Assembly (NCBI RefSeq): GCF_034190915.1
Contig: NW_026947484.1
Location: 85,259,982 to 85,323,981 of the forward strand
Direction: 5' to 3'
DNA from: Cavia porcellus
Lineage: Eukaryota > Chordata > Mammalia > Rodentia > Caviidae
DNA length: 64,000 bases
Position 1 is the stretch's first letter; each line of letters opens with the position of its first letter. This document shows positions 45,409 through 54,682 of this stretch, in pieces. The notes under the pieces are model-generated. The model saw only the letters and a list, made by a program, of their open reading frames with translations. It made no database searches and was not told the DNA's origin. Made by a program: the position numbers and the translations under genes.

Positions 45409-45802
45409 TGTCTTTAGTGGTTTATGTCTGGATGCCCCCCAAAACCTCATGTTGTCATGGGGCTTAGCTTATCAGAGGCAGCTTAATCTAGAGTTTATTA
45501 TTGACTCATGGTCTGATGCTTAAAGATGCAAATGCTACACATACCACAGAGTGGGTAACCCATGTACAAAATAAGGGACAGAAAGAGACTTGCTCTCCCA
45601 TTTTCTCTGTTCTTGTTGTTTTGCCTATTTCCTACTAGCATGAGCAATTGCCCCTCCACCATTCACCATCCTGACTTAGAGCCAGCTGAGTATGGACTGA
45701 CACCTCTACAAACTATGAGCTACATAAACCTTTCCTCCTCTAACCTTGGGTGCCCAGTATTTTTTTATTTTTTTAGCAAAGATAGAAAAAGTAACAAGGA
45801 CA
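45409..45802 (+). mobile_element. Solo LTR, ERVL-MaLR-like
   Basis: It starts TGTCTTTAGTGG with GGATGCCCCCCAAAACCTCA and ends GTAACAAGGACA. The 3' half (GAGCCAGCTGAGTATGGACT, CACCTCTACAAACTATGAGC, AAACCTTTCCTCCTCTAACC) matches the LTR at 29086-29427. The flanks (TACAG, ATACC) do not give a clean duplication. Internal open frames are not genes. Confidence 0.7.
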
Positions 45803-46457
45803 ATACCATATTATTCCCTATCTTCATTTTAGTTCAATCACAATGAAACAACTTTATCATAATGATTTGAATGCCCACATAACATTCTGTACTTACAACA
45901 GGATAATACTTTTATGTTTATACAAATATTCTGGTTTGTACAAAAGAAATATTTTTCAACAGCTATAAATTAGTATGCTGATTTAATACAACAGTTCTGT
46001 GAACTTTGTTAATGTTCCTCATATAGGCTATCATAGTGCTAACAAATTCAAATTTCCAAGCTTATAAATTTCAAGGTCAGACTCTGGCATATGGTAGCAT
46101 CATCAAAGCAATACAAACCTCTCTTCATTAAGAGTCATGTACTTCTTTCTTCAAATATTTATCCAATATACTTACACCTAATTTCAGTTAGCAGTACAGA
46201 AGTCACAATTTAAAAAAATAAATTAGAATATTTCACTGAAAGTGTTTATCACAAGATTCCTAATAATAACACATTCTTCTGGTACATGTTAAATAAGATT
46301 TAATTCACTCAAATTGTTTAAAATAATCTTTAGTATCATAGATAATCTGCATAAAGTTCACATGTCCATGAACAACATCTATTAAAATTTAAAAGTCAAT
46401 AATTGATAATATACAAGTCATATAGCATATACTGCTTCAGAATATCTGCTTTTAAAG
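45803..46457. other. Unrecognised AT-rich DNA
   Basis: No gene or repeat recognised. Confidence 0.5.
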
Positions 46458-46468
46458 AATCTCATGAG

Positions 46469-46571
46469 GGCTGGAGATTTCGCTCAGCAGTGCAAGCACC
46501 TGGCTTGCAAGTGCAAGATTTGGTTCAATCCTTGCTACAAAATAAATAAATAAATAAAATTAAAATATAAT
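46469..46571 (+). mobile_element. ID SINE with (AAAT)n tail
   Basis: GGGCTGGAGATTTCGCTCAG, GCAAGCACCTGGCTTGCAAG and GGTTCAATCC give the A box, loop and B box. The tail is (AAAT)n. AATCTCATGAG (46458-46468) and AATCTCCTGAG (46572-46582) form an 11-bp TSD with one mismatch. Confidence 0.85.
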
Positions 46572-46582
46572 AATCTCCTGAG

Positions 46583-47090
46583 TATGATTGTATTATGGAG
46601 CAAATTTTAATTTCACTAAAGGATACAGAGATGCAGAAAAAGAATTAAAAATTCAACAAGGAAATATATCATGTATTAAAAAAACTGTACTTGAAAACTC
46701 AACTAAAATCTAGTTGACTTTTGTTGGGAGGAACTTCTTTCCTGGACAAATATTTAATATTTCTTCCTTGGACATTGTCTTTATGGAAATAGGTCTTATA
46801 TGAACCAAAACAGATATAGTTAAACTTTTAATGGTTTCTTATTTATAATTCATGTGTGGTTAAAAAAAAAAAAAAAAAACCCACAAACCAAAACAGAGGT
46901 ATTAAGCTGTGTTTCCCTAATCTTATCTTTTTGGGCAGATGCTATTTGCTATTAGTTTCCTGCAGTTACTGCTTTCTTTTGCTTCCCTTACACCTAGTTT
47001 TTAAGAACGCTAGTTTCTGATTATGATGAATATATTGCTATTTCACACTCTTGAAAAGGGGAAAAATGTCAAGTAGATTAAAATGGGAGA
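46583..47090. other. Unrecognised AT-rich DNA with an A-run
   Basis: An A-run at 46862-46879 precedes CCCACAAACC. Nothing else was recognised. Confidence 0.5.
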
Positions 47091-47281
47091 GTGAAACTAG
47101 AACTGGTGGCACATGCCTATAATCTCAGAATTCTGAGAGAAAGAAGTAGGAAAACCACAAGTTTGAGCTTAGCCTGAGCGACTTAATGACCTAGTTTCAC
47201 AATAATTAATAGAAAAGGAAATCGGACTGTAACTCATTGCAGAGATCCTGTGTTCAAACCCTGGTACTGGGAAAAAAAAGT
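47091..47281 (+). mobile_element. B1-ID composite SINE
   Basis: B1 half: ACTGGTGGCACATGCCTATA, ATCTCAGAATTCTGAGAGAA, GTTTGAGCTTAGCCTGAGCG. ID half: GGACTGTAACTCATTGCAGA, TCCTGTGTTCAAACCCTGGT with a recognisable B box and a short A tail. Confidence 0.7.
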
Positions 47282-47438
47282 AAAGAAACTTGAGGCAGAA
47301 TGCATTAATATCTCTTAGAATATCATGTTTGTGAAATATGTATGCAAAATTTCTCTGTCATCAGTAAAAATGTTAATTGTTTTTCCATTCTTCAATGGCA
47401 TTATATCCAGGATATTCCTTAGTCCAAGATCAAAGCTT

Positions 47439-47455
47439 TGTGTGAGTGTGTGTGC

Positions 47456-47489
<34 letters not shown>
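47439..47489. repeat. (TG)n microsatellite
   Basis: TG repeats with a few GC interruptions; the Cys-Val-rich frame across it (47325-47531) is not a gene. Confidence 0.93.
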
Positions 47490-47491
<2 letters not shown>

Positions 47492-48925
47492 ATATGGCTT
47501 TGATAATCACAGTAAAAAAGAAATGTGTTAGTTTTTCTGCAATTCTCATTAACATCACAAAATTGTTATAGTATAGATCCAAACCTTGACATCTGTCGCA
47601 GAAAAGTGAATTATTAGGAAAAAATTAAAAATATTATAATATTTTCAAGGTAATAGAAATCTCAGTGGTCTTTTGTTATTGTCTGCTAGTATATATTAAT
47701 TAATGGTCACTGATAAAATTGTGTTACTTCAAATCTATCAAATGGAAATGGGGATGAGCAAAAAAGAAAAATAACAAAAAGACATTTTCATATAGAACTA
47801 TTTCTAAAATTCAAATTGTGTTAATGTATTGAGATAAACAAATTTTGTTAGAACAGTGAGACTCAGTTACTCCAATGAGAATCTCATGATATGACAATAA
47901 ATAAAACTGAGATAGTTACTTTTCATACTCAATACCCAGGGAAAGTGTCAGTGTTTTCATTTCAATTACTGACATATCGTTCGTTTTGTTTGTAGTGATA
48001 ATACCATTTATACCTTTGTAGTAAATTAAGTATACTGAGTTAAAATATTAAAATATTAATTCAAAAAAGGAATACAATTATTTACAAAATATTAAGTTAT
48101 AAATATAGTCATAAATAACCAAGATATTACAATTGTCATAGTAAGTGTGTCTGTCTACATGTGGGTGTTTGTGTGTCACCGTTACCTCAATATTTAGATT
48201 GTTTTGATTGTAATACATATACTCTGGATAAAAATTTGCCATGTGAGATCTGGAAAGTTTTGGCCATTTGAAACTTTTTTTTATGATTATGAAAAGCAAT
48301 GTTATGGCTATCTTTTCCATCTACACTTATCGATTACTTTTGAGAAAGGGTATCATGATGTAATTCAAGTTGGTTCTGAACTCGGCAGTAGTCCAGGCAG
48401 GACTCCTACACCTGTGATCAGGAGAATAAAAACATGAAAAACATTATCTTTATTTTAGAGAACTTTGCAAGCAAATATCTAAACACTGTTGCCAGATAAA
48501 AAATTTACAGCCAAAAATTTAGACATGGAATGTAACAATTTAATGTTTGTCTTAAGAAGTTACATGAAACAATGTAGAATAAATCAATTGAAAATACAAA
48601 AGACTCTGTAGTACAAATTTATCAAATAGGAAAAACAAAAGAATAAATGTGTAGATCATAGCACTTCCATAAGAGAGTTAAATTAGCACTATTTTTAAGA
48701 AGTCTAATTTTATCTAGCTCTACACCTTTCATAAGGCAATCTTTCAACTCAATCTTAACTATTTTTTGATTCTTTTAATACATATCTTTTTTTTGCCTGA
48801 GTACATAAAAATGGAAAAAATAAATAAGTGAAATAAAAAAATCTGAGACTCAATAGAACTACTGTAGCTCTAAAAAATGTAAAAAATATAGTAATCTAGC
48901 TCAGACAATGCATCCAAAGATGTTC
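47490..48925. other. AT-rich DNA without recognised gene
   Basis: No coding signal or repeat recognised; short open frames overlap on both strands at 48078-48437 without motifs. Confidence 0.5.
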
Positions 48926-48929
48926 CTTG

Positions 48930-49061
48930 ATTTAGTACAATTGTCTTACACGTTTTATATGCTCTTGGCTTATTAGTTTGGTTTTCAATCTGTGTATACA
49001 ATAATTAATTTATATGATCTTACAAATAAATGAATCTGACTGATGCTATAAAAATAAAGAG
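48930..49061 (+). repeat. Unclassified repeat X, left part, copy 2 (interrupted)
   Basis: GTTTGGTTTTCAATCTGTGT, ATACAATAATTAATTT and ACAAATAAATGAATCTGA align with 58315-58380 (GACTGGTTCTTAATCTGTAT ... ACAAATAAATATG). The copy stops at AAAAATAAAGAG (49050-49061) and resumes at 51301 after a nested LINE-1. Confidence 0.6.
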
Positions 49062-49299
49062 TGGTATTATTGCAATGTATAAAAATACCACAACTTTTTC
49101 ATCCAGTTGATGCTTGAAGGGCATTTGGGTTGTTTTCTAAGATTTAGCTATCACAAATTGCGTTGCTATGAACATGGGTGCACATACATCACTGTGACAT
49201 GTCGTTTTTAACTTTTCTAGGAATATACTCAGGAGGGGAACAGCTGGATTGAATGAAACTTCCAATTCTAGTTTTTCGAGGAATATCATACCAATTTCT
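49062..49299 (-). mobile_element. 5'-inverted LINE-1, antisense arm, part 1
   Basis: TATAAAAATACCACAACTTT, ATCCAGTTGATGCTTGAAGG, CATTTGGGTTGTTTTC, ACAAATTGCGTTGCTATGAA and GGGGAACAGCTGGATTGAAT are the reverse complement of the end of ORF2, diverged from the copy at 18611-19153. It continues at 50784 after the nested insertion. Confidence 0.85.
49278..49299 (-). repeat. Target-site duplication (22 bp) of nested LINE-1, left
   Basis: Runs from GAGGAATATC to ACCAATTTCT and is identical to 50784-50805. It lies within the older ORF2 sequence. Confidence 0.95.
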
Positions 49300-49644
49300 T
49301 TTATTTATTTATTTTTAATTTTATTTAAAAGGAAAAAGAGAAAAAACAAAATAAAACAAAGCAGTGTAAGGGTACAATTAATACAGAACTAAAACAAACA
49401 AACAAACAAACAAAAAACCAGTAAGAATAGATTACAATTATCATCCTAGATACAGTTGCTCAAGTCACAGTATCAAAGCATACAAAGGGACATTCAAACA
49501 GTGAGAGTACAAACAGTTGTGTTCAATGATCCAACGAAAAACATTAATATGGGCATCTATTTAACATCCCTAAACACACTTGCAGTTGTATACTTTAGAG
49601 CACATTTTTCCCTCTCTTTTTTTACAACAAAATTTACACATTTT

Positions 49645-49682
<38 letters not shown>

Positions 49683-50783
49683 CTCCTTAGCTATTATTAC
49701 TTTTTTTGGAAGAGAATAAAGTCAAATATGGCAAAACAAAGCTGTCAGTCAAAATCAAGGATAGACATAGCATATGATGTAAAGACAGAGTATAAGGTTA
49801 TCGACAATGGTTACCATAATGCCTCTTGCTTCCTTAAAAAGAATTGTCTGTCTCATTATGTATTATATAGTTGAAAAAAAAAAAAACAGTAGAGAACAAT
49901 ACCAATAAAACCTAAACCTTGTAAACACTACAGGACTCCCAAAGAAGATAATAGTCAAGCCAGAATGGGCATCATATTGAATCTTATTGCCTTCAAAGTA
50001 ATTGCCTATACCTTCAAACTTGATACTATCATACAGAACGGAACAGAGTCTAATCAGTCAAAACAAGATAGTGGGAGTATTACAGGACTTCAAATCAAGT
50101 TAATAGGAAATCAAATAAGTTACTATAATATATCCTGCTATTTTTTTATTTTTCCCCTTAATTAAAAAATTATTAAAAATAACTAAATAATTTTTTAATG
50201 AATAAGGAAGAGATTGAGATAAAAGAGGACATAACAACATAACAGTACAGGTCAAAGCATGACAGTTTCAGCAACCTAGTGCTTCACCACCAAATAATCC
50301 GTTTTAATAGTAGTTACCATAGTGTCTTTTTCCTTGACATATTTGAATATAACTTCATATACTATAGCTTCAAACATAACAAGTCAGTGTAAAACCATTC
50401 AAGTGGATGAAAGCATTGTAGGTTTTTTAGAACCAACTAACAGAAAATAAACAATGGTTTCTATATTATCTCTTTGCCTATAACAATTTTTGTTTATACT
50501 ATCACATATAATAAAATCCAGCAAGATGCATCATGATAAAACCAATGGAGACAGAAGAGCCATAATTTGGTGGGACTTCAAAACAAGATGATAGTAAATC
50601 AGCACTAGCTATTATGATGACTTATTTTCTTCAAAATAGCTGTTCATTTCATCACAGGCAATAATATCAAGCAACCCAGAATAAAGCCTTTCCAATTAAT
50701 AAGTGAAAACTTTATAAGGCTTCAAGGCCACATAATGGGGAATCATGATTACCACCTACTTTTATATATTTGAATCATTACTT
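49300..50783 (-). mobile_element. LINE-1 3' UTR insertion, minus strand, nested
   Basis: A 1484-bp insertion between perfect 22-bp TSDs. Read on the minus strand it begins at 50783 within the 3' UTR (extreme 5' truncation, no ORF2), passes seven roughly 150-bp units (landmarks near 50754, 50615, 50465, 50325, 50128, 49980, 49820) and ends in AAATAAATAAAAG-type tail sequence at 49300. The part 49456-50140 is the single-copy counterpart of the 541-bp block that is doubled in the first LINE-1. A T-run (49646-49682) sits inside. The 87-codon frame here is not a gene. Confidence 0.93.
49646..49682. repeat. Poly(T) tract within LINE-1
   Basis: About 37 T, an expansion of the shorter A-tract (plus sense) found at the same place in the first LINE-1's 3' UTR (3327-3337 and 3859-3864). 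Confidence 0.85.
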
Positions 50784-50805
50784 GAGGAATATCATACCAA
50801 TTTCT
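50784..50805 (-). repeat. Target-site duplication (22 bp) of nested LINE-1, right
   Basis: Identical to 49278-49299; the interrupted ORF2 resumes directly afterwards with ACAGTTGCTGCACCAGTCTA. Confidence 0.95.
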
Positions 50806-51035
50806 ACAGTTGCTGCACCAGTCTACACTCCCACCAACAGTGAAGAAATGTTCCTTTTTCCCGAAACAGCCTCACTAACATTTAACAGCTGATTTCTTGA
50901 TGGCATCAATTCTTTCCAGAGATGAAATCACATTGCTGTTTTAATTTGCATTTCTCAAGTGACCAGTGATGGTGAACATTTCTTCATGTATTTATTTGGC
51001 ATTTGTATATTTTCATCTGAGAAATGTATGTATGT
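50784..51035 (-). mobile_element. 5'-inverted LINE-1, antisense arm, part 2
   Basis: TGCACCAGTCTACACTCCCA, CAACAGTGAAGAAATG, TTTTAATTTGCATTTCTCAA, GTGACCAGTGATGGTGAACA and TTATTTGGCATTTG continue ORF2 in reverse complement, ending near the TCATCTGAGAAATG at 51013-51026. With 49062-49299 it makes about 470 bp of antisense ORF2. Confidence 0.85.
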
Positions 51036-51300
51036 ATTGTAGGTATACAAGACAGATAACCACACTACTAAGCTTTTGTTAGTTCATCAAACAGAATAGG
51101 TTGTACTGTCATAGTTTGACTGTCCATTTTTATGCTTTGATTTTGTAACTTGAATAACTACTTCTAAGATAACAATATGTAATTTATCAACTAGTGATTT
51201 CTTACTGTTTTTTTTAAATTCTATATTACTTCTATCCTCTTTTTCTGTGCAGCTTTTTTCTCTAAATAAAAAAAATGAATAAATGTAACATACACAAGGA
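51036..51300 (+). mobile_element. 5'-inverted LINE-1, sense 3' arm
   Basis: Sense 3' UTR end: GTATACAAGACAGATAACCA, GTAACTTGAATAACTACTTC, ATCAACTAGTGATTTCTTAC and a CTCTAAATAAAAAAAATG terminus, matching the final 250-bp unit of the first LINE-1. Antisense ORF2 followed directly by a more 3' sense segment is the signature of twin priming. AAAAATAAAGAG before the left arm (49050-49061) and after the tail (51302-51313) is the probable TSD. Confidence 0.8.
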
Positions 51301-51412
51301 AAAAAATAAAGAGAGGTGGAGGGAAGAGGAAATGAAGTACTGGAACGTGTTGTGTACATGTCCCATTTTCCTACAGTGAATGCAAACATGTACTAATAAA
51401 AGTTTTTAAAAA
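51301..51412 (+). repeat. Unclassified repeat X, right part, copy 2 (interrupted)
   Basis: AAATAAAGAGAGGTGGAGGG followed by GTGTTGTGTACATGTCCC, CTACAGTGAATGCAAACATG and TACTAATAAAAG resumes repeat X where it broke off at 49061. Joined across the insertion, the order fits the copy at 58300-58540. Confidence 0.6.
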
Positions 51413-51539
51413 TGCTATGTTTCTAAATCCAGCACTTCCTATAAACTGAGGGAAGACAGCAAGCAATTTAACCTCACTGCACTCTTTCCTAAAGGGCTAT
51501 TTGCTCTTTAAAGTACTTTTATTACAGATAACATAGCTG

Positions 51540-51965
51540 CAGTTAAAGTTCCACTCACCCCTACACACCTAAACCTGGACTTCACCTCAGGGCCAACCCC
51601 ACAATGCTTGTGCTAAGACTTACTACTCAGAGCCAGAGATAAGAACAAAAGTACCCCTGAGCCTGCCCTGGCAAGTTCTGAAATCCCAAACCAGAGTGCA
51701 TATATGCCACACCTCTGGCGTGACCCGTGATAACCTTTCTTTGCTGGGAGCTCATTGAAAGTTCACACATGTGGGATACATCCATACTTCCAGTTATAAC
51801 AGGGTGAACAATGGAAAGGGTGTGAACAGCAGATGTAACTGATAGGACTCACATTAGTGGTGGTCACCCCTGCTTGCTCTATGAATGTGTGTGCAGTATA
51901 ATTAAACCCTTGTTTCATCTTGCCCTTACTAGTAGCTGTGCTATGTTCTATGCTCTTACAAATAA
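51540..51965 (+). mobile_element. LTR-like block, unclassified
   Basis: A GC-richer, CT-rich segment with CTGCCCTGGCAAGTTCTGAA, CTTTGCTGGGAGCTC, a promoter-like middle and an ATTAAA (51901-51906) followed by CCCTTGTTTCATCTTGCCC. This resembles the R/U5 part of an endogenous retrovirus LTR. No TSD was found and no internal gene is present, so the class is open. Confidence 0.4.
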
Positions 51966-52029
51966 AACATATCTTTTCCCATACCTGACCACAATATTTA
52001 AGAGGGAGATTCTGAAGTCATCTAGCCCA

Positions 52030-52170
52030 TTTAACTTTAGTATATTACTTGCTAGCTGTAAGATCTTGGTCAATTGATTTTCTCCAACCATTCCCAATCT
52101 CTTCAAGGTGACAGGAATATATGAGACAGGCACACTGAAAGGACTGAGCACGGTGCTGAATACCTTGAAA
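52030..52170 (+). mobile_element. MIR SINE, plus strand
   Basis: TATTACTTGCTAGCTGTAAG, ATCTTGGTCAATTGATTTTC, CCCAATCTCTTCAAGG and GGACTGAGCACGGTGCTGAA match the MIR order (ACTTACTAGCTGTGTGACCT ... GCACAGTGCCTGG). Confidence 0.6.
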
Positions 52171-52364
52171 AAATCCACTAAATACTATCTCATATTATAG
52201 AGGGTGTTTCTTACTGTAACGATTTTAGCAGCTTTTGAAAAGTGTAATTAACTATTTTCCAAATAAATATTTTAAATAGAGAAAGATAGGCATAAACTGA
52301 ACTTACTGATGTTAATCAATTAAAAAAACCATATTCTGAAGCTGATTATTTTGCTTAACATATT

Positions 52365-52595
52365 CCATTCATTATTCTGCAAGTGACCTGATTCCATTCT
52401 TCATAGCTAAATAATACTCCATTGTATATAAATACCACATTGTCTTATCCATTCATCCACTGAAGGGAACTTAGGGTGATTCCGCATCTTGTCCAGAATA
52501 TTATCATGTTATGAAATGAGCCAGACTCAGAATGACAAGCATCATGTTTTCTTTCAAATGTGGAGTGTAGGGTCAAAAAAAAAAAAAAAAAAGAG
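52365..52595. mobile_element. Old 5'-inverted LINE-1 (L1M-type)
   Basis: 52370-52485 is antisense ORF2 end (TTCATAGCTAAATAATACTC, CATTGTATATAAATACCACA, ATCCATTCATCCACTGAAGG). 52500-52575 is sense 3' UTR (GAAATGAGCCAGACTCAGAA, GACAAGCATCATGTTTTC, AAATGTGGAGTGTAGGGTC) and ends in an A-run (52576-52592). Antisense ORF2 joined to a more 3' sense segment again fits twin priming. It is much older than the LINE-1s at 1-4421 and 49300. Confidence 0.65.
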
Positions 52596-54604
52596 AAATC
52601 ATAAAAAATAGAATGAAGACTATTACAGAAGACAATTAGAGAAGTATAAAACAATCAAAGCACATTACATGCATGCACAAAAATATAAATAATGAACCAT
52701 AATATTTATATAATATGCACCAAAAGTAACTTTATAAAGAACCTATATTTAATTATAATTGCAAAGTGCTCACTTCATATGCACTATAGACTTAATAAAC
52801 ATTTGTCAAATAACTGAATTTAGCAGTCAACATCTAAGAAATTTATAAAAGAAAAGTTTTAGAGTATCAATACTTTATTTGTTCTAAAAAGTCATAAGAC
52901 CAACATATGAAATGGGCAGTGTTTAAATTTGAATTTATTAATACAAAATGAATCAAGTTCATGCCTAAGAGAAAATTCATCTCACCACAGAGAAAAAAGA
53001 TCAATGAGTAAATCTTTATTACCAAATAATGATTCATCACAGATGTGTAAGCTGTTTTCACCACTGCCTATTTAACATGAAAAAGTACACTGTTCTAACT
53101 TTTCATGTAAGGAAAAACCCTAGTTTGCTTCTAAGATTTTTGCTCTGCATGTTGGAAACGTCAGACTTCAGTAGCGTCTCTGCACTTCTCCTTTCTGTTT
53201 TCTTTTCAAAAGAATAATGAGAATGAAACAATTTTCAACATGCGAAGCATCATCAGTATATTTCTCATCCATTTAAAAAAAAAAGAAATTATCTGGAAAG
53301 TCATAAGCTCCAACTAATACCTGGATGTTATTATTAATTTTTGTAAGGGAAGATAACTGAGTAACTAATGATGACTCGCTGAGTAATATACCACAGACGC
53401 TAATGAGGGCAGCACAGAATTAGTTAACAGAAATACTGCTCTTGTCTTGCATTTCCCGTATCCTTTAATGTCATGCTCATGGTTATCTAAGAATCAAAAA
53501 CACAGGAGCAAGTAGAATACAATTACACATTTAAAAATAAACATAAATATCCCAAGTGAGACCACCATGGACTTTGGCGTGTGAGGCAGAAACTGACAGA
53601 GACAGTGAAGAACAACAGTGAATCATGGAGTTTATCTTGGGAAAGGCATGATCAAAGCATCATTAGGAAATGTATTTATCATTAACTTTTAAATGATCTA
53701 CTCTTTGGTTCACAATTACTATCCACGACTTTCAGATCTTCTTCTAAAATCACCTCAAAACAGTCAACTACCTTTCAAGACTATTGTTTTATGACTAGCG
53801 CTTTGGGTCAGAAAGATAGGGCCAGTCACAGCAGACAAAAGGCAGAATTGGTGAAAGCAGGAAATTGCTTTGAAAAGAGAAATGCAAGAATTCTTTTTAC
53901 CCAATTCAGAGAAACATGGAATAATGCCAGGTGGATTTTCATGGAAAGAGGATGAATCCAAATCATAACGTTCCAATTCCTCAAATTCTTCTGCCTCTCA
54001 TTTTGAAAAATGCAAACTTAGGAACAAGTTTTACTTTCTATTGAGAAATATGTCCACTGCCTTTTACCCAAACAGTCAGTCACTTTCTTTTAATGACTCA
54101 GAGAAACAAGGTCTCCTTAAATCATGAAATTGATGCTAAACTCACACTGTATCTGCAAAAGTATTGTAAATTTTGAAAATTATACAGGATGAATTTGTAC
54201 CTTAAAATGTGTTCTATGATTTGGAGATAGTTCAATTTATACTACAGTGCAGATTATAATCTAGTAATGTAAAATATTTTCAGGTATAGAATCTTACGAT
54301 TCCAAGTTTAAGGATAGGTTATTTTAAACTTCCTAAGATTCAACTATTTTAATAAAAAACATGATTTATGTTTTCTACTACAAAGAATTCTGAGCATCAT
54401 TATATTATACAAGAGAAAATGTAAATATTATACATATACATTATTTATAGTAGGCATGATATGGAACTTGCCAAGGTATGCACAGATATAAGAATCGATA
54501 AAGAAAATGCGGAACCTAAAATTAATATTATTTAACTTTTTAAAAAAGAATGAAACTGTAAACTTCAGCAAAATGAATAAAACCAAAGGGAATAGGTAAT
54601 TTTT
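52596..54604. other. AT-rich DNA without recognised gene
   Basis: No gene or certain repeat. Short open frames (52867-53217, 53764-53976) have no motifs. Confidence 0.5.
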
Positions 54605-54682
54605 TTTTTTAAATTTTCGTGTAATGGATTGATGTCTGGCACAAAGCATTCTACCACTGAGATTTACTCTCAGCTCTGACAG
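54605..54682 (-). mobile_element. ID SINE, old copy, minus strand
   Basis: TTTCGTGTAATGGATTGATG and CACAAAGCATTCTACCACTG, then AGATTTACTCTCAGCTC, fit ID in reverse complement after a T-run at 54600-54610. It is well diverged. Confidence 0.5.
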
